Part shown: piece by piece, positions 53,068-61,556 of the stretch | Layout of the letters: each line of letters begins with the position of its first letter | Numbering within the stretch: position 1 is the first letter of the stretch | DNA from: Sediminibacterium ginsengisoli | GTDB taxonomy: Bacteria > Bacteroidota > Bacteroidia > Chitinophagales > Chitinophagaceae | DNA: 64,000 nucleotides | Assembly: GCF_900167075.1 (NCBI RefSeq) | Contig: NZ_FUWH01000009.1 | Location: 70,586-134,585, forward strand | Reading direction: 5' to 3' | The notes under the pieces: model-generated | Told to the model about the DNA's origin: nothing | Seen by the model: only the letters and a program-made list of their open reading frames with translations | Database searches by the model: none | Position numbers and translations under genes: made by a program

Positions 53068-53321
53068 AGCATTGGCGGCTTATCTTCTGTAAATGAATCC
53101 TGAAAACACAGCATGTTGCTGTTATTCTGAAATTGTTTATTGGTCGTAACCTCACTTGCCGCATTGCTTCTTGTTGCTCAGGCCGTTGGCCTCATCTTTG
53201 CGCCAGCGCTGCTTTGGCTCTTCGAAATAAGTTTCGTATCACTTCAATTACCTCCGCTTCGCTCGTCAACTAAATCAAAGAGTAAATTTCTTAAATTCTT
53301 CCGAGAACCCATGAATAGCAC
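53068..53321. other. Gene-free AT-rich stretch
   Basis: No supported gene lies here. The only frame on the plus strand (53140-53343, 67 aa) lacks any family resemblance. The sequence marks the left end of a low-GC patch that runs to about 54270 and also contains the split DUF4760-like gene. Confidence 0.5.
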
Positions 53322-53358
53322 GAAAAAGCCACCCATACTATGAAAGTACGGGTGACTT
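53322..53358 (-). terminator. Terminator of the DUF4760-like gene
   Basis: On the minus strand AAGTCACCCGTAC and GTATGGGTGGCTT pair over 13 bp, with two G-U pairs that work only in this direction, followed by TTTTT. It ends the split gene, whose last part stops at 53449. The 90 bases between the two hold no other feature. Confidence 0.72.
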
Positions 53359-53448
53359 ACTTAATTAAAGCCCTTCAAAATCTCTGAAAACGCTGGTATT
53401 CATAAAATCTGTTTTTTAGAATTCAAAATTAAATGCGGTCACTCCGTT

Positions 53449-53844
53449 TCATTCCATTTTTTTTGCCAACGCAACAAAATTTATAAATATCCTGTGATTG
53501 GCGCCATCATTTCCCCTTTGCCAGTCTTCAATAAATTCTTTCAAATTGATATAATAAGTTCTAAAAGTCGTTTTAAAACATTTTTTAAGAATCGCTTCAT
53601 CGATTAAGTCATCTTCCAGTAAAAGAGAAATACATTCAAAGTAATTCAATATTGCAACCAATGCCCTCCTTTCTTCAATTCCTGAAGAGATTTCCAGTTT
53701 CATTTTAAATTCTTCCAGTTTATCGTGCTGTTTCAATGCGCCTTTGTAAGGAGCAATAAAGCGCCTTGCTATTTCTGCATTATTTGCCATATCTCCTTTG
53801 AACCATGCAGAAGTTATATCATAAGAGAGTTTTATTTTTCTCAA
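53449..53844 (-). CDS. C-terminal part of a frame-split DUF4760-like protein
   Basis: This 131-aa frame opens with TTG at 53844 and has no canonical start with a ribosome site of its own. Residues such as LVAILNYFECISLLLEDDLI DEAILKKCF fit the cytoplasmic part of DUF4760 proteins. Reading a little upstream in the same frame gives EEAINLRKIKL, which joins naturally to the end of the upstream frame (QLKLDREK). The two are probably one gene split by a +2/-1 change in an AGAGAG run at about 53858-53866. The function of DUF4760 proteins is unknown. Base composition is low in GC. Confidence 0.6.
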   Translation of the reverse strand: MRKIKLSYDITSAWFKGDMANNAEIARRFIAPYKGALKQHDKLEEFKMKLEISSGIEERRALVAILNYFECISLLLEDDLIDEAILKKCFKTTFRTYYINLKEFIEDWQRGNDGANHRIFINFVALAKKME

Positions 53845-54107
53845 ATTGATCGCTTCTTCTCTCTGTCAAGTTTCAATTGATTAAGGCAGTAATTATATTG
53901 TAAAGACACCGAATTATATATTAGTCCTATGGTAACGGTCCCTAAGGATCCTATTTGTATATATTCTGTAAACCTTATCCCAAGATTGTATCTCTGATCC
54001 ATATACCTGAGCAATACCATCAATAGTAATAGTGCGGCAAATCCCACAAAAAGAAGACTATATGAAATAGTTATCGTAGCAACTGCTGGCCTGTGTACTT
54101 TATTCAT
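53841..54107 (-). CDS. N-terminal part of a frame-split DUF4760-like protein
   Basis: This 88-aa frame has two membrane helices (about residues 12-33, LLFVGFAALLLLMVLLRY, and 48-66) followed by the start of a coiled region (YCLNQLKLDREKK) and ends abruptly at TGA 53841-53843. Its stop overlaps the TTG of the next frame by 4 nt. The two-helix plus cytoplasmic arrangement is that of DUF4760. Alone it would lack the conserved C-terminal part. A TATTTTTG -7 element (54121-54128) lies 13 nt upstream. Either a frameshift has broken the gene or it is made by ribosome slippage. Confidence 0.6.
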   Translation of the reverse strand: MNKVHRPAVATITISYSLLFVGFAALLLLMVLLRYMDQRYNLGIRFTEYIQIGSLGTVTIGLIYNSVSLQYNYCLNQLKLDREKKRSI

Positions 54108-54120
54108 AACGGGAATTTCT

Positions 54121-54128
54121 CAAAAATA
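54121..54128 (-). promoter_or_regulatory. -7 element of the split DUF4760-like gene
   Basis: Reads TATTTTTG on the minus strand, 13 nt before the start at 54107, within very AT-rich sequence; the -33 match is poor. Confidence 0.4.
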
Positions 54129-54272
54129 CATAGTTTTTAATATTAAAATATTATAACATATTAAATTATCCGCACCTATATTTTATTGTTAATTAGCCGC
54201 TCCGTTACCTTAGAAACGCAGTATACCTGCAATGCCTATCCTTCCGTATATTGCAATAACGAAACCCTGCTT

Positions 54273-54878
54273 ATGATTGCTCTAACAAAGAAATCCGTGC
54301 TGTACGGTGTTCTGGCGGCCATTGCACTGATTGCTGCCTGCAAAAAGGATACTGCTGTTGCTGATCCCACGCCACCGGTTATACCAACAAATCCATGCGC
54401 TGGTAAAAACATTAGTTTTACGTCTACCTATGTTGCCACATCACCCTGCGTAAAAAACGGTACGGTTACCGTTAACGCTACCGGTAGTATCGGCTTTACA
54501 TACAGCATCGATGGCGGCGGTTTCCAGACCTCTCCTACTTTTACCAATCTTTCGCAGGGCGATCATATGCTGCTGGTGAAAGATATGGCAGGCTGCTCCA
54601 AAGCCGGTTCCGTAAATGTTCCGCTGCAGCAGGCCGGCACTTTATATAATGCGGTTAAAACGCTGCTGATCAACAACTGCAATAATTGCCACAGCGGCGC
54701 TAATGCCAATGGCGGCAAAGACTTCACGAACGACTGTGTGATCGTGAACAGCGCCGATCGTATTAAGGTAAGGGCGGTTGACGGATTACCTACTTTTATG
54801 CCCGCTACTCCGTTAAGCAAAGTAGATCAGACCAAGATCACCGACTGGATCGCTGCAGGCGGCAGGTATACCGACTAA
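54273..54878 (+). CDS. c-type cytochrome lipoprotein with SprB-like domain
   Basis: From ATG 54273 the protein is 201 aa with a lipobox (LIAAC, Cys23). Residues 41-118 resemble a SprB/PKD-like repeat (GSIGFTYSIDGGGFQTSPTF, then NLSQGDHMLLVKDMAGC). Residues 122-201 form a small cytochrome c with the heme motif CNNCH (136-140), a probable Met176 ligand (TFMPATPLS) and ITDWIAAGG at the end. It would hold one heme outside the inner membrane and could pass electrons. A longer frame to 54186 lacks a signal. It is convergent with the esterase gene. Confidence 0.82.
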   Translation: MIALTKKSVLYGVLAAIALIAACKKDTAVADPTPPVIPTNPCAGKNISFTSTYVATSPCVKNGTVTVNATGSIGFTYSIDGGGFQTSPTFTNLSQGDHMLLVKDMAGCSKAGSVNVPLQQAGTLYNAVKTLLINNCNNCHSGANANGGKDFTNDCVIVNSADRIKVRAVDGLPTFMPATPLSKVDQTKITDWIAAGGRYTD

Positions 54879-54894
54879 GCCCGCTTTACGGAGA

Positions 54895-55722
54895 TCAGTT
54901 CTTTTTCTTTACTGTATCAAAATGTTTCCTGAAGAACAGCATCTGGTAATCTACCGCTGTATTCCAGTACTTCCAGTCGTGTTTGCCCGGGCGTTCAATA
55001 TAATCGTGCGGGATTTTCAGTTTCAGCATTTTTTCATGTGCAGCCCTGCTCATGGCAACGATCATATCTTCGGTGCCGCAGTCGACAATAATAGCCAGTG
55101 AATCTTTAGGATAGGTCTCAATTACTTTCATTACACTCCAGTCCTCCCAGTATTTCCTGTTGGTTGCCGTATCACCCAACCTTTCTTCCACATTATAACC
55201 ACGTGTGATCACTGTTGTATTCAGGGCGCCGCTCATGCTGCCGCAGGCGCTGAAGAAATCCGCATGCCTGAACCCGATGAACATACCGCCATGGCCACCC
55301 ATACTCAAACCGGTAATAGCCCTGCCTGTACGGTCTTCAATGGTTTTATAGTTGCTGTCGATATAGGCCGGAACTTCTTTCGCTACAAAAGTTTCATACT
55401 GGAAGTTCGGATCGATGGGACTATCATAATACCAGCTGCTTTTAGCGCCATCAGGGCAAACGATGATCATATTAAACCGGTCAGCGAGCTCCTGTATATG
55501 CGGTACACGTGTGATCCAGTTGGCATAACCTCCCCCATGACCATGCAGCAGGTATACCACAGGATATCTTTGCGTATCATAACCATACCGTGCAGGTTTG
55601 ACCACAACGGTTTTAATCTCCTTTTTCATGCTGTTGCTGTAAATGGATACCGTGTCAACGGTTGCAGCTAAGAGCATACCCGTAAATAATACTGAGATCA
55701 GCAGAAGAGCGAAACGTTTCAT
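54895..55722 (-). CDS. Secreted esterase (esterase D/PHB depolymerase-like)
   Basis: The 275-aa protein has a signal peptide (to about residue 20) and an alpha/beta hydrolase fold with VVYLLHGHGGGY (oxyanion region), the nucleophile Ser140 in GLSMGGHGG, a likely Asp in IIVDCGTEDMI and His in RPGKHDWKYWNTA. Members cleave acetyl, feruloyl or other esters; the substrate is unknown. It lies 5 nt after a paralogous gene of the same size and follows it in the operon. Confidence 0.9.
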   Translation of the reverse strand: MKRFALLLISVLFTGMLLAATVDTVSIYSNSMKKEIKTVVVKPARYGYDTQRYPVVYLLHGHGGGYANWITRVPHIQELADRFNMIIVCPDGAKSSWYYDSPIDPNFQYETFVAKEVPAYIDSNYKTIEDRTGRAITGLSMGGHGGMFIGFRHADFFSACGSMSGALNTTVITRGYNVEERLGDTATNRKYWEDWSVMKVIETYPKDSLAIIVDCGTEDMIVAMSRAAHEKMLKLKIPHDYIERPGKHDWKYWNTAVDYQMLFFRKHFDTVKKKN

Positions 55723-55727
55723 AAGGA

Positions 55728-56552
55728 TTAAATTTTAGCAGTGGTTCTGTCGAAATATTTTTTGAAAAACAGGAGTTGGAAATCGATGCTGTTGCCCCAG
55801 TATGCTTTATTGTGTGCACCTGGTCTTTCGGTATAATCGTGATCTATTTTAAGATCAAGTAATTTCTGATGGAGTTCACGGTTTACCGCCAGGAAAAAGT
55901 CGCCGGTTCCGCAATCGATGATCAGCTGCAGCTCACCATTCTTAAGATGATCTACCTGGTTGACGACAACGTTACGATCCCAGTTCTCTTTTTGCGTAAC
56001 CGGGTCTCCGAACACTTTGGCCATATTCCAGTTTTTGGGAAAAGGTCTTGTATCCACGCCACCACAAACACTGCCTGCGCTGCCGAATATATCACGATGC
56101 CTGATGGCAAGGTATAAGGCACCATGTCCGCCCATGCTCAGACCTGTTACAGCCCTGTGTTCCCTTCCGGCTGCAGTACTGTAATGGCTGTCTGTATATT
56201 GCACCAGTTCTGTGGCCACAAACGTCTCGTAACGGCTGGTTGAATCTACCGGGCTGTCGAGATACCAGCTGCTGAAACCACCATCCGGGCAAATAAATAT
56301 GGCATCCATTTCATCTGCCTTTGCAGGCAACTGCGGAGCATCTTTAACCCAACTGCTGTAATTGCCGCCATAACCATGCAGCAGATAAACCACATTGTAT
56401 TTCCTGGCGGTACTGTATGACTGCGGCCTGATCACTACTGTCTTGATGTCTTTGCGCATACTGTTGCTGTATACGTTTACCGTATCCACGTAAGCGGCAT
56501 TCAGTTTGAAACAGAAGAAGAGTAATGGCAGGAGGTAAATGGATCTTTTCAT
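55728..56552 (-). CDS. Secreted esterase, paralogue of its neighbour
   Basis: The 274-aa protein has the same layout as the gene at 54895: signal peptide, VVYLLHGYGGNYSSW, nucleophile Ser139 in GLSMGGHGALYL, LIIDCGTGDFF and RPGAHNKAYWGNSIDFQLLF. The two share a near-identical start (NVYSNSMRKDIKTVV) and similar motifs throughout, so they are a tandem duplication that has diverged. It is the first gene of the pair. Confidence 0.9.
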   Translation of the reverse strand: MKRSIYLLPLLFFCFKLNAAYVDTVNVYSNSMRKDIKTVVIRPQSYSTARKYNVVYLLHGYGGNYSSWVKDAPQLPAKADEMDAIFICPDGGFSSWYLDSPVDSTSRYETFVATELVQYTDSHYSTAAGREHRAVTGLSMGGHGALYLAIRHRDIFGSAGSVCGGVDTRPFPKNWNMAKVFGDPVTQKENWDRNVVVNQVDHLKNGELQLIIDCGTGDFFLAVNRELHQKLLDLKIDHDYTERPGAHNKAYWGNSIDFQLLFFKKYFDRTTAKI

Positions 56553-56583
56553 ACCGGATCAATTGGGCTTAAAGATCACAAAA

Positions 56584-56612
56584 AAACCGCCTGAAAATTC
56601 ATCAGGCGGTTT
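56584..56612 (-). terminator. Terminator after the M1 peptidase gene
   Basis: AAACCGCCTGA (56584-56594) and TCAGGCGGTTT (56602-56612) form a perfect 11-bp stem with a 7-nt loop and A/T tracts on both sides. On the minus strand it ends the M1 peptidase transcript before the esterase pair. Confidence 0.88.
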
Positions 56613-56634
56613 AATTTAATCTTTATCGTAACGG

Positions 56635-59055
56635 TTATTTCGATTTCTGTGCGTTCTGCATGGGGTTCACTGCACCTGATGCTGCACCACGGGCTGCTGC
56701 CTGTCTTGCTTTAAAGAGGTTAAAGCGCGAAGGCTCTGCGTTTGCCGGCCAGCTGTTGTTAGACTCATCGATATCAGCTGTTTCTTTCCATGGATCCAGT
56801 TTGATCGCTGTTGCTTTCTTCTTGGTCATGAACAGTTTAGTCACTTTATTTTCATTAGCCCTCCAGATCTGTGCAGGAATGCGTTCGATCTGCTTGGTGC
56901 CGTCCGCAAAAGTGAATTCAACAATGATCGGCATTACAAGACCTCCTTTGTTGCTGAAAGAGATCTCATAGAGGTTTACATCTGCATATTTTGCCTGATC
57001 AGCTTCGCTCAGTGGCTCCGGTGCTGTTGCTGTGAATGCAGGGGCTGTTACTTTGGTAACTGAATCGTAAGGTTCGATGCCTCTTGCATACCTCCAGTAA
57101 AAATCACGCAGGCTGGTATCTGCATCTACTGCAAACACAATGCGTTTATCTTCACGGTTCCTGAATTTGGAAATGTCTTCAGGAGTGGTCATCGGCTTAT
57201 CCATACCGCGTGCACCACCTGCGCCTCCGAAATTACCGCGTCCACCTGCGCCCGCACCGAAGCGGCCTGCGCCTGCCTGAGGGGCCGGAGCTTTAGGATC
57301 GTATACGGCATAACGTACTGAATCGATAGAGATATCACATGCATCGATACCGTAGAACCAGCCTCTCCAGAACCAGTCGAGGTCTTCAGCGCTTGCATCT
57401 TCCATGGTACGGAACAGGTCTGCAGGTGTCGGGTGTTTGAATGCCCATCTTCTTGCATATTCCCTGAAAGCATAATCGAACAGTTCACGGCCCATAATGG
57501 TTTCACGCAGGATATTCAGACCCGTTGCCGGTTTTGAATAGGCGTTCGCACCAAAGTTGGCTATGTTCTCACTGTTGGTCATGATCGGCTCCAGCTGATT
57601 TTTAGGGCTCTTCATGTAATCAACGATCATGGCAGCCGGTCCGCGGCGTGAAGGATATTTGTTATCGAACAGCTGCTCGGTGAGGTACTGCACAAAAGTG
57701 TTCAGACCTTCGTCCATCCAGCTCCACTGACGCTCATCGCTGTTCACGATCATCGGGAAGAAATTATGTCCCACTTCGTGGATGATCACACCCAGCATGC
57801 TGTACTTGGTTGCTTCACTGTAAGTACCGTCTTTATTGGTACGGCCGTTGTTGAAGCAGATCATCGGGTATTCCATACCATTGCTGGCTTCAATACTCTG
57901 CGCAACAGGATAAGGATAAGGGATTGAGAACTGGGAATAAGATTTGATCGTATGTGCTACGGCTTTGGTTGAATATTTACGGTATAAACCATAAGCTTCC
58001 TTAGCGTAACCGCTCATACACATGATCTTCTTACCTTCTACATAGGCTGGCATCGCATCCCATACGTATTTACGGCTTGAAGTCCATGCGAAATCACGCA
58101 CATTATTCGCCTTGAACACCCATGTTTTTTTCTGGCTGCTCTTTTGTTTTTCTGCCTGTACAGCTTCTGCCAGTGTTACTACTTCTACTGGCTCTTTGGA
58201 TGTCTGTGCTTTATTCCAGCGACCAAGCTGTGCAGGTGATAATACCTGTGCATAGTTCTGGCATTCGCCGGTTCCGAGTACCACATGGTCTGCAGGAACG
58301 GTGATCTGTACATTATAGTTACCGAATGCAAGCGCAAATTCGCCGCGGCCGGTGAACTGGTGGTTCTGCCAGCCCTGGAAATCGCTGTATACGCAAAGGC
58401 GCGGGAACCATTGTGCCATGGTGAAAAGGCTGTTGCCGTCTTCAGGGAAATATTCATAACCTCCCCTGCCGCCAAAAGCAAGACGATCTGAGATCTTGTA
58501 GCTCCAGTCGAGGTTGAATACAAACTGCTGGCCCGGTTTCAGCGGCGCAGGCAGTTCAACACGCATCATTGTTTTGTTGATGGTATATTTCAGTGTCTTA
58601 CCGGTTGCATCGGTCAGCTTTGAAATGATATGACCGTAACCATTGTCCTTTTTCTCTTCCGCCAGTTTATCAATAGTAGCGGTTGTTACACCCTGCATAT
58701 AGCTGGATGCCTGATAATTGGCATTATTCACCGTACTGTGCTCATTCTCGTCCAGCTGCAGCCACAGATAGGTAAGCACATCCGGAGAGTTGTTGAAGTA
58801 AGTAACGGTTTCACTTCCTTTCAGTTTCAGGTTCGCTTCGTCCAGCTCACACTTGATGTTGTAATCCGCACGTTGCTGCCAGTACTTCGGACCGGGTGCA
58901 CCGCTGGCAGTTCTGTACTCATTTGGCGTAGGCAAGATGGTTCCCAGCTGCTCAAATTTGTTGCCGTGATTGGACGTTGGGTTGTTGAGAATGTTCTGCG
59001 CATTCAGCGATACCGCGCCGCAGACCATTACAACAAGGGAGGTCAATCTTCTCAT
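56635..59055 (-). CDS. Secreted M1 family metallopeptidase
   Basis: The 806-aa protein has a signal peptide (MRRLTSLVVMVCGAVSLNAQ). The zinc motif HEVGH is at 426-430 with Glu449 (WMDEGLN) as third ligand, 18 residues on, as in M1 aminopeptidases. The N-terminal beta domain precedes it; the exopeptidase GAMEN motif is replaced by SNGMEYP (391-397). Residues 594-617 are an unusual Gly/Ala/Arg-rich stretch (AGAGRFGAGAGGRGNFGGAG). It probably degrades peptides in the periplasm. HupE/UreJ lies upstream on the same strand. Confidence 0.9.
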   Translation of the reverse strand: MRRLTSLVVMVCGAVSLNAQNILNNPTSNHGNKFEQLGTILPTPNEYRTASGAPGPKYWQQRADYNIKCELDEANLKLKGSETVTYFNNSPDVLTYLWLQLDENEHSTVNNANYQASSYMQGVTTATIDKLAEEKKDNGYGHIISKLTDATGKTLKYTINKTMMRVELPAPLKPGQQFVFNLDWSYKISDRLAFGGRGGYEYFPEDGNSLFTMAQWFPRLCVYSDFQGWQNHQFTGRGEFALAFGNYNVQITVPADHVVLGTGECQNYAQVLSPAQLGRWNKAQTSKEPVEVVTLAEAVQAEKQKSSQKKTWVFKANNVRDFAWTSSRKYVWDAMPAYVEGKKIMCMSGYAKEAYGLYRKYSTKAVAHTIKSYSQFSIPYPYPVAQSIEASNGMEYPMICFNNGRTNKDGTYSEATKYSMLGVIIHEVGHNFFPMIVNSDERQWSWMDEGLNTFVQYLTEQLFDNKYPSRRGPAAMIVDYMKSPKNQLEPIMTNSENIANFGANAYSKPATGLNILRETIMGRELFDYAFREYARRWAFKHPTPADLFRTMEDASAEDLDWFWRGWFYGIDACDISIDSVRYAVYDPKAPAPQAGAGRFGAGAGGRGNFGGAGGARGMDKPMTTPEDISKFRNREDKRIVFAVDADTSLRDFYWRYARGIEPYDSVTKVTAPAFTATAPEPLSEADQAKYADVNLYEISFSNKGGLVMPIIVEFTFADGTKQIERIPAQIWRANENKVTKLFMTKKKATAIKLDPWKETADIDESNNSWPANAEPSRFNLFKARQAAARGAASGAVNPMQNAQKSK

Positions 59056-59078
59056 TGATGGTTATTATTATAGTTTAG

Positions 59079-59660
59079 TTATGATGGTATTCTTTCTATT
59101 GCCATTTGCAACGCTATTGCAAAAATACCTCCTGAAAGGTACAATAAATATTCTCTCCGGTTGCAACGAAATATATTTATGCAAATAAAAGTCAGGATCA
59201 GCACTGCCAGAACGATCAGCAACTGGCCTGCTTCCAGCCCCACATTGAACGCCAGCAGCTGCATCACCACATTATTGTCTTTCCCCAGCAGGCTTTTCAG
59301 GTAATTGCTGAAACCCAGTCCGTGTATCAATCCGAAAAACAGGGCAAAAAAGTAGATCAGCGGGAATTTCTGACGGTAAGCGAATTTCTTCACAAACACA
59401 TTACTGAAAGCTGTGATCACGATGGTTACGGGTATCAGGAATTCGATCCAGCGCACGGAATATTGCACTATGTTAAAAACACTTAAAGCGAGTGTGATCG
59501 AATGACCGATGGTGAATGCTGTTACCAGTATCAGTATCTTTGACCAGTCGGAGAACTGGTAGCGCAGGCAGAGTGCCATCACAAACAGGATATGGTCGAT
59601 CCCGCGCAGATCTGCGATATGCTGGTACCCGATCTTAAAATATAACCCGAAGTCGTTCAT
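59079..59660 (-). CDS. HupE/UreJ family membrane protein
   Basis: The 193-aa protein has about six membrane helices with conserved histidines (DLRGIDHILFVMAL; AFTIGHSITLAL; GLIHGLGFSNYL) and FNVGLEAGQLLIVL, the HupE/UreJ pattern. Such proteins are associated with nickel or cobalt uptake in other bacteria; no urease or hydrogenase gene is near here, so that use is not supported. It lies 23 nt upstream of the M1 peptidase gene and is divergent from the DUF6702-like gene. Confidence 0.88.
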   Translation of the reverse strand: MNDFGLYFKIGYQHIADLRGIDHILFVMALCLRYQFSDWSKILILVTAFTIGHSITLALSVFNIVQYSVRWIEFLIPVTIVITAFSNVFVKKFAYRQKFPLIYFFALFFGLIHGLGFSNYLKSLLGKDNNVVMQLLAFNVGLEAGQLLIVLAVLILTFICINIFRCNRREYLLYLSGGIFAIALQMAIERIPS

Positions 59661-59714
59661 TTGAGAGATTCAAATTAATGATGGTGATTGCGAACGTAAA
59701 AAATTCAATACTGA

Positions 59715-60203
59715 ATGGCAAATATAATGGTTCAATGGCTGATGGGCATTTTGTTACCGCTGTTTCATCCCTATTTTGTTTCGGTTGTAGACCTGAACCA
59801 CAATAAACAGGAAGAAACCGTTGAGATCAGCATCCGGGTGTACACGGACGATCTGGAAAAAACCATCCAGAAATATTCTACAGCTAAAATAGATCTGATC
59901 AATCCGCCCAATAAGGCCGTGATGGAGCGTCAGCTGGCTGCGTATATTTCCCAGACGGTAAAACTGAAACTGAACGGACAGGCTGTCTATCCCCGCTTTA
60001 TCGGTTATGAGCAGCAACAGGAAAGCACCTGGTGTTATTTTGAGGTTGAAAAGATCCCGGCGCTGAAAACGGCCGACATCGACTGTAAACTTTTATACGA
60101 TTACGAAACCAGCCAGACCAATCTCCTGCACGTAAAATCGAACGGAGTGGAAAAAAGTTACAAGCTCGATTACCCGAAAAACCTGGCCAGTTTTAATTTT
60201 TAA
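59715..60203 (+). CDS. DUF6702-like protein
   Basis: The 162-aa protein has a hydrophobic start (MANIMVQWLMGILLPLFHPY) that may be a signal sequence, then a beta-rich domain (SVVDLNHNKQEETVEISIRV YTDDLEKTI) and LLYDYETSQTNLLHVKSNG. This pattern and its position next to HupE/UreJ and an M1 peptidase is repeated in Bacteroidota, where it is called DUF6702. Function unknown. Its stop overlaps that of the convergent CNNM gene by 4 nt. Confidence 0.78.
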   Translation: MANIMVQWLMGILLPLFHPYFVSVVDLNHNKQEETVEISIRVYTDDLEKTIQKYSTAKIDLINPPNKAVMERQLAAYISQTVKLKLNGQAVYPRFIGYEQQQESTWCYFEVEKIPALKTADIDCKLLYDYETSQTNLLHVKSNGVEKSYKLDYPKNLASFNF

Positions 60204-61492
60204 AAGGTATCGAGATCCAGTGGTTCTGTAGCAGACACCAGCACTTTGTCGATCCGGTGATTATCCATATCCACGATCTCAAAGCGGAATATCTTCCATT
60301 CCATGGTATCTCCTGTGGCCGGTATTTTCTGTAGTTTCTGGATGATAAATCCTGCGAGGGTATCGAAATCCTGGTCGCCTTCCATCATCCATTCTGTTTT
60401 ATCAAAACGGCTCAGGAAGTCGTAGAAAGGAATCTGTGCATCTATCAGGAATGAGCCATCTGCCCGTTCCACAATTTCGTAGTCTTCGTCTTCTTCCTGG
60501 GGGATATCCCCTACGATCGCTTCAAGAATATCATTCAATGTGATCAGACCTTCAACAGAACCATATTCATTCACAATAAAACAGTGGTGTATTTTGGTTT
60601 GCTTGAAACGCTCGAGCACCTGGTAAGCGGTATTTCCTTCGGGAACATACATGGCATCGCGCATCAGTTCCCCTACTTTCTTCTCCCCTGGCGCTGAGAA
60701 CAGGTCTTTAATGGATAACACGCCTTTGATATGATCAATATTGCCTTCGCAGATGGGATACACGGAATGGATCACATCGGCCAGTTCTTTACGCACCTGA
60801 CCTACTGTTTTATTGGCTTCGATCCATACGATATCGCTTCTGTGGGTCATGAGCGAAGTAATATTCCTGTCGCTCAGGTGAAATACCCTTTCGATAATTT
60901 CCTGTTCTGCTTCTTCGATCGTTCCCTGCTCGGTTCCCTCGCTGATGATGGCTTTGATCTCTTCTTCCGTTACTTGGTTCTCATTCGCCTTTACACCCAT
61001 CAGTCTTACAATTACGTACGAAGATTTACTCAGCAGCCAGATAAAGGGAAATGTAAGCCACGATACGATCCGCATAGGGCCTGCTGCGGTTTTGGCAATG
61101 GCTTCCGGGTTGCTGAGACCGATACGTTTCGGAACCAGTTCACCGAGTACAAGTGAGAGATAAGTTACTACCACTACAATTAAAGTGGTGGCTATAGTAC
61201 TGCTGTATGGTTTGAGGGATGAGAACTGCTGCAACCATTCGTCTACCGGCTTCTTGAAACTGTCGCCGGAATAAATGCCCGTCAGTACGCCGATCAGTGT
61301 GATCCCGATCTGTACCGTGGAAAGGAATGTATCCGGGTGGCTGGCCATTTCCAGCGCACGGCGGGCGTCTTTATCCCCTTTCATTGCCTGCGCTTCCAGC
61401 CTTGCCTTACGTGCGGAGACCAGCGCGATCTCTGCCATCGAAAAAAGCCCGTTCAATATAACCAGTCCGAGTATGATCAATATTTCTGTCAT
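60200..61492 (-). CDS. CNNM/hemolysin C family transporter with CBS pair
   Basis: The 430-aa protein has an N-terminal DUF21/CNNM membrane domain (about 1-190; GLFSMAEIALVSARKARLEA), two CBS domains (about 200-345; DRNITSLMTHRSDIVWIEAN) and a C-terminal CorC_HlyC domain (DGSFLIDAQIPFYDFLSRFD). Family members export magnesium or other divalent cations or help resist their loss; the hemolysin name is historical. Full length. It stands alone behind the solo repeat element at 61515. Confidence 0.92.
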   Translation of the reverse strand: MTEILIILGLVILNGLFSMAEIALVSARKARLEAQAMKGDKDARRALEMASHPDTFLSTVQIGITLIGVLTGIYSGDSFKKPVDEWLQQFSSLKPYSSTIATTLIVVVVTYLSLVLGELVPKRIGLSNPEAIAKTAAGPMRIVSWLTFPFIWLLSKSSYVIVRLMGVKANENQVTEEEIKAIISEGTEQGTIEEAEQEIIERVFHLSDRNITSLMTHRSDIVWIEANKTVGQVRKELADVIHSVYPICEGNIDHIKGVLSIKDLFSAPGEKKVGELMRDAMYVPEGNTAYQVLERFKQTKIHHCFIVNEYGSVEGLITLNDILEAIVGDIPQEEDEDYEIVERADGSFLIDAQIPFYDFLSRFDKTEWMMEGDQDFDTLAGFIIQKLQKIPATGDTMEWKIFRFEIVDMDNHRIDKVLVSATEPLDLDTF

Positions 61493-61514
61493 CTTATCAT
61501 TATTCTTTTTAAGT

Positions 61515-61542
61515 CGCAGAGTTCCTTTGGGAGACGTCTGCG
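61515..61542. repeat. Solo copy of the CGCAGA/TCTGCG palindromic element
   Basis: This 28-nt sequence (ends CGCAGA and TCTGCG, centre TTCCTTTGGGAGAC) matches the seed of the 28-bp tandem array at 27556 at nearly all positions. It forms a hairpin and lies in a 64-nt spacer between two minus-strand genes. Confidence 0.7.
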
Positions 61543-61556
61543 GTTGCGATAGCAGA

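Noticed and set aside
53090-53130. Possible tRNA or attachment site next to the low-GC patch
   Set aside because: No cloverleaf, no T-loop GTTCGA sequence and no integrase were found.
53140-53343. 67-codon plus-strand frame in the low-GC patch
   Set aside because: One hydrophobic start only, no promoter or family match; it runs through the terminator of the opposite strand.
59079-59660. Nickel uptake for urease or hydrogenase by the HupE/UreJ protein
   Set aside because: No urease or hydrogenase gene lies in the window; the neighbours are an M1 peptidase and a DUF6702-like protein.
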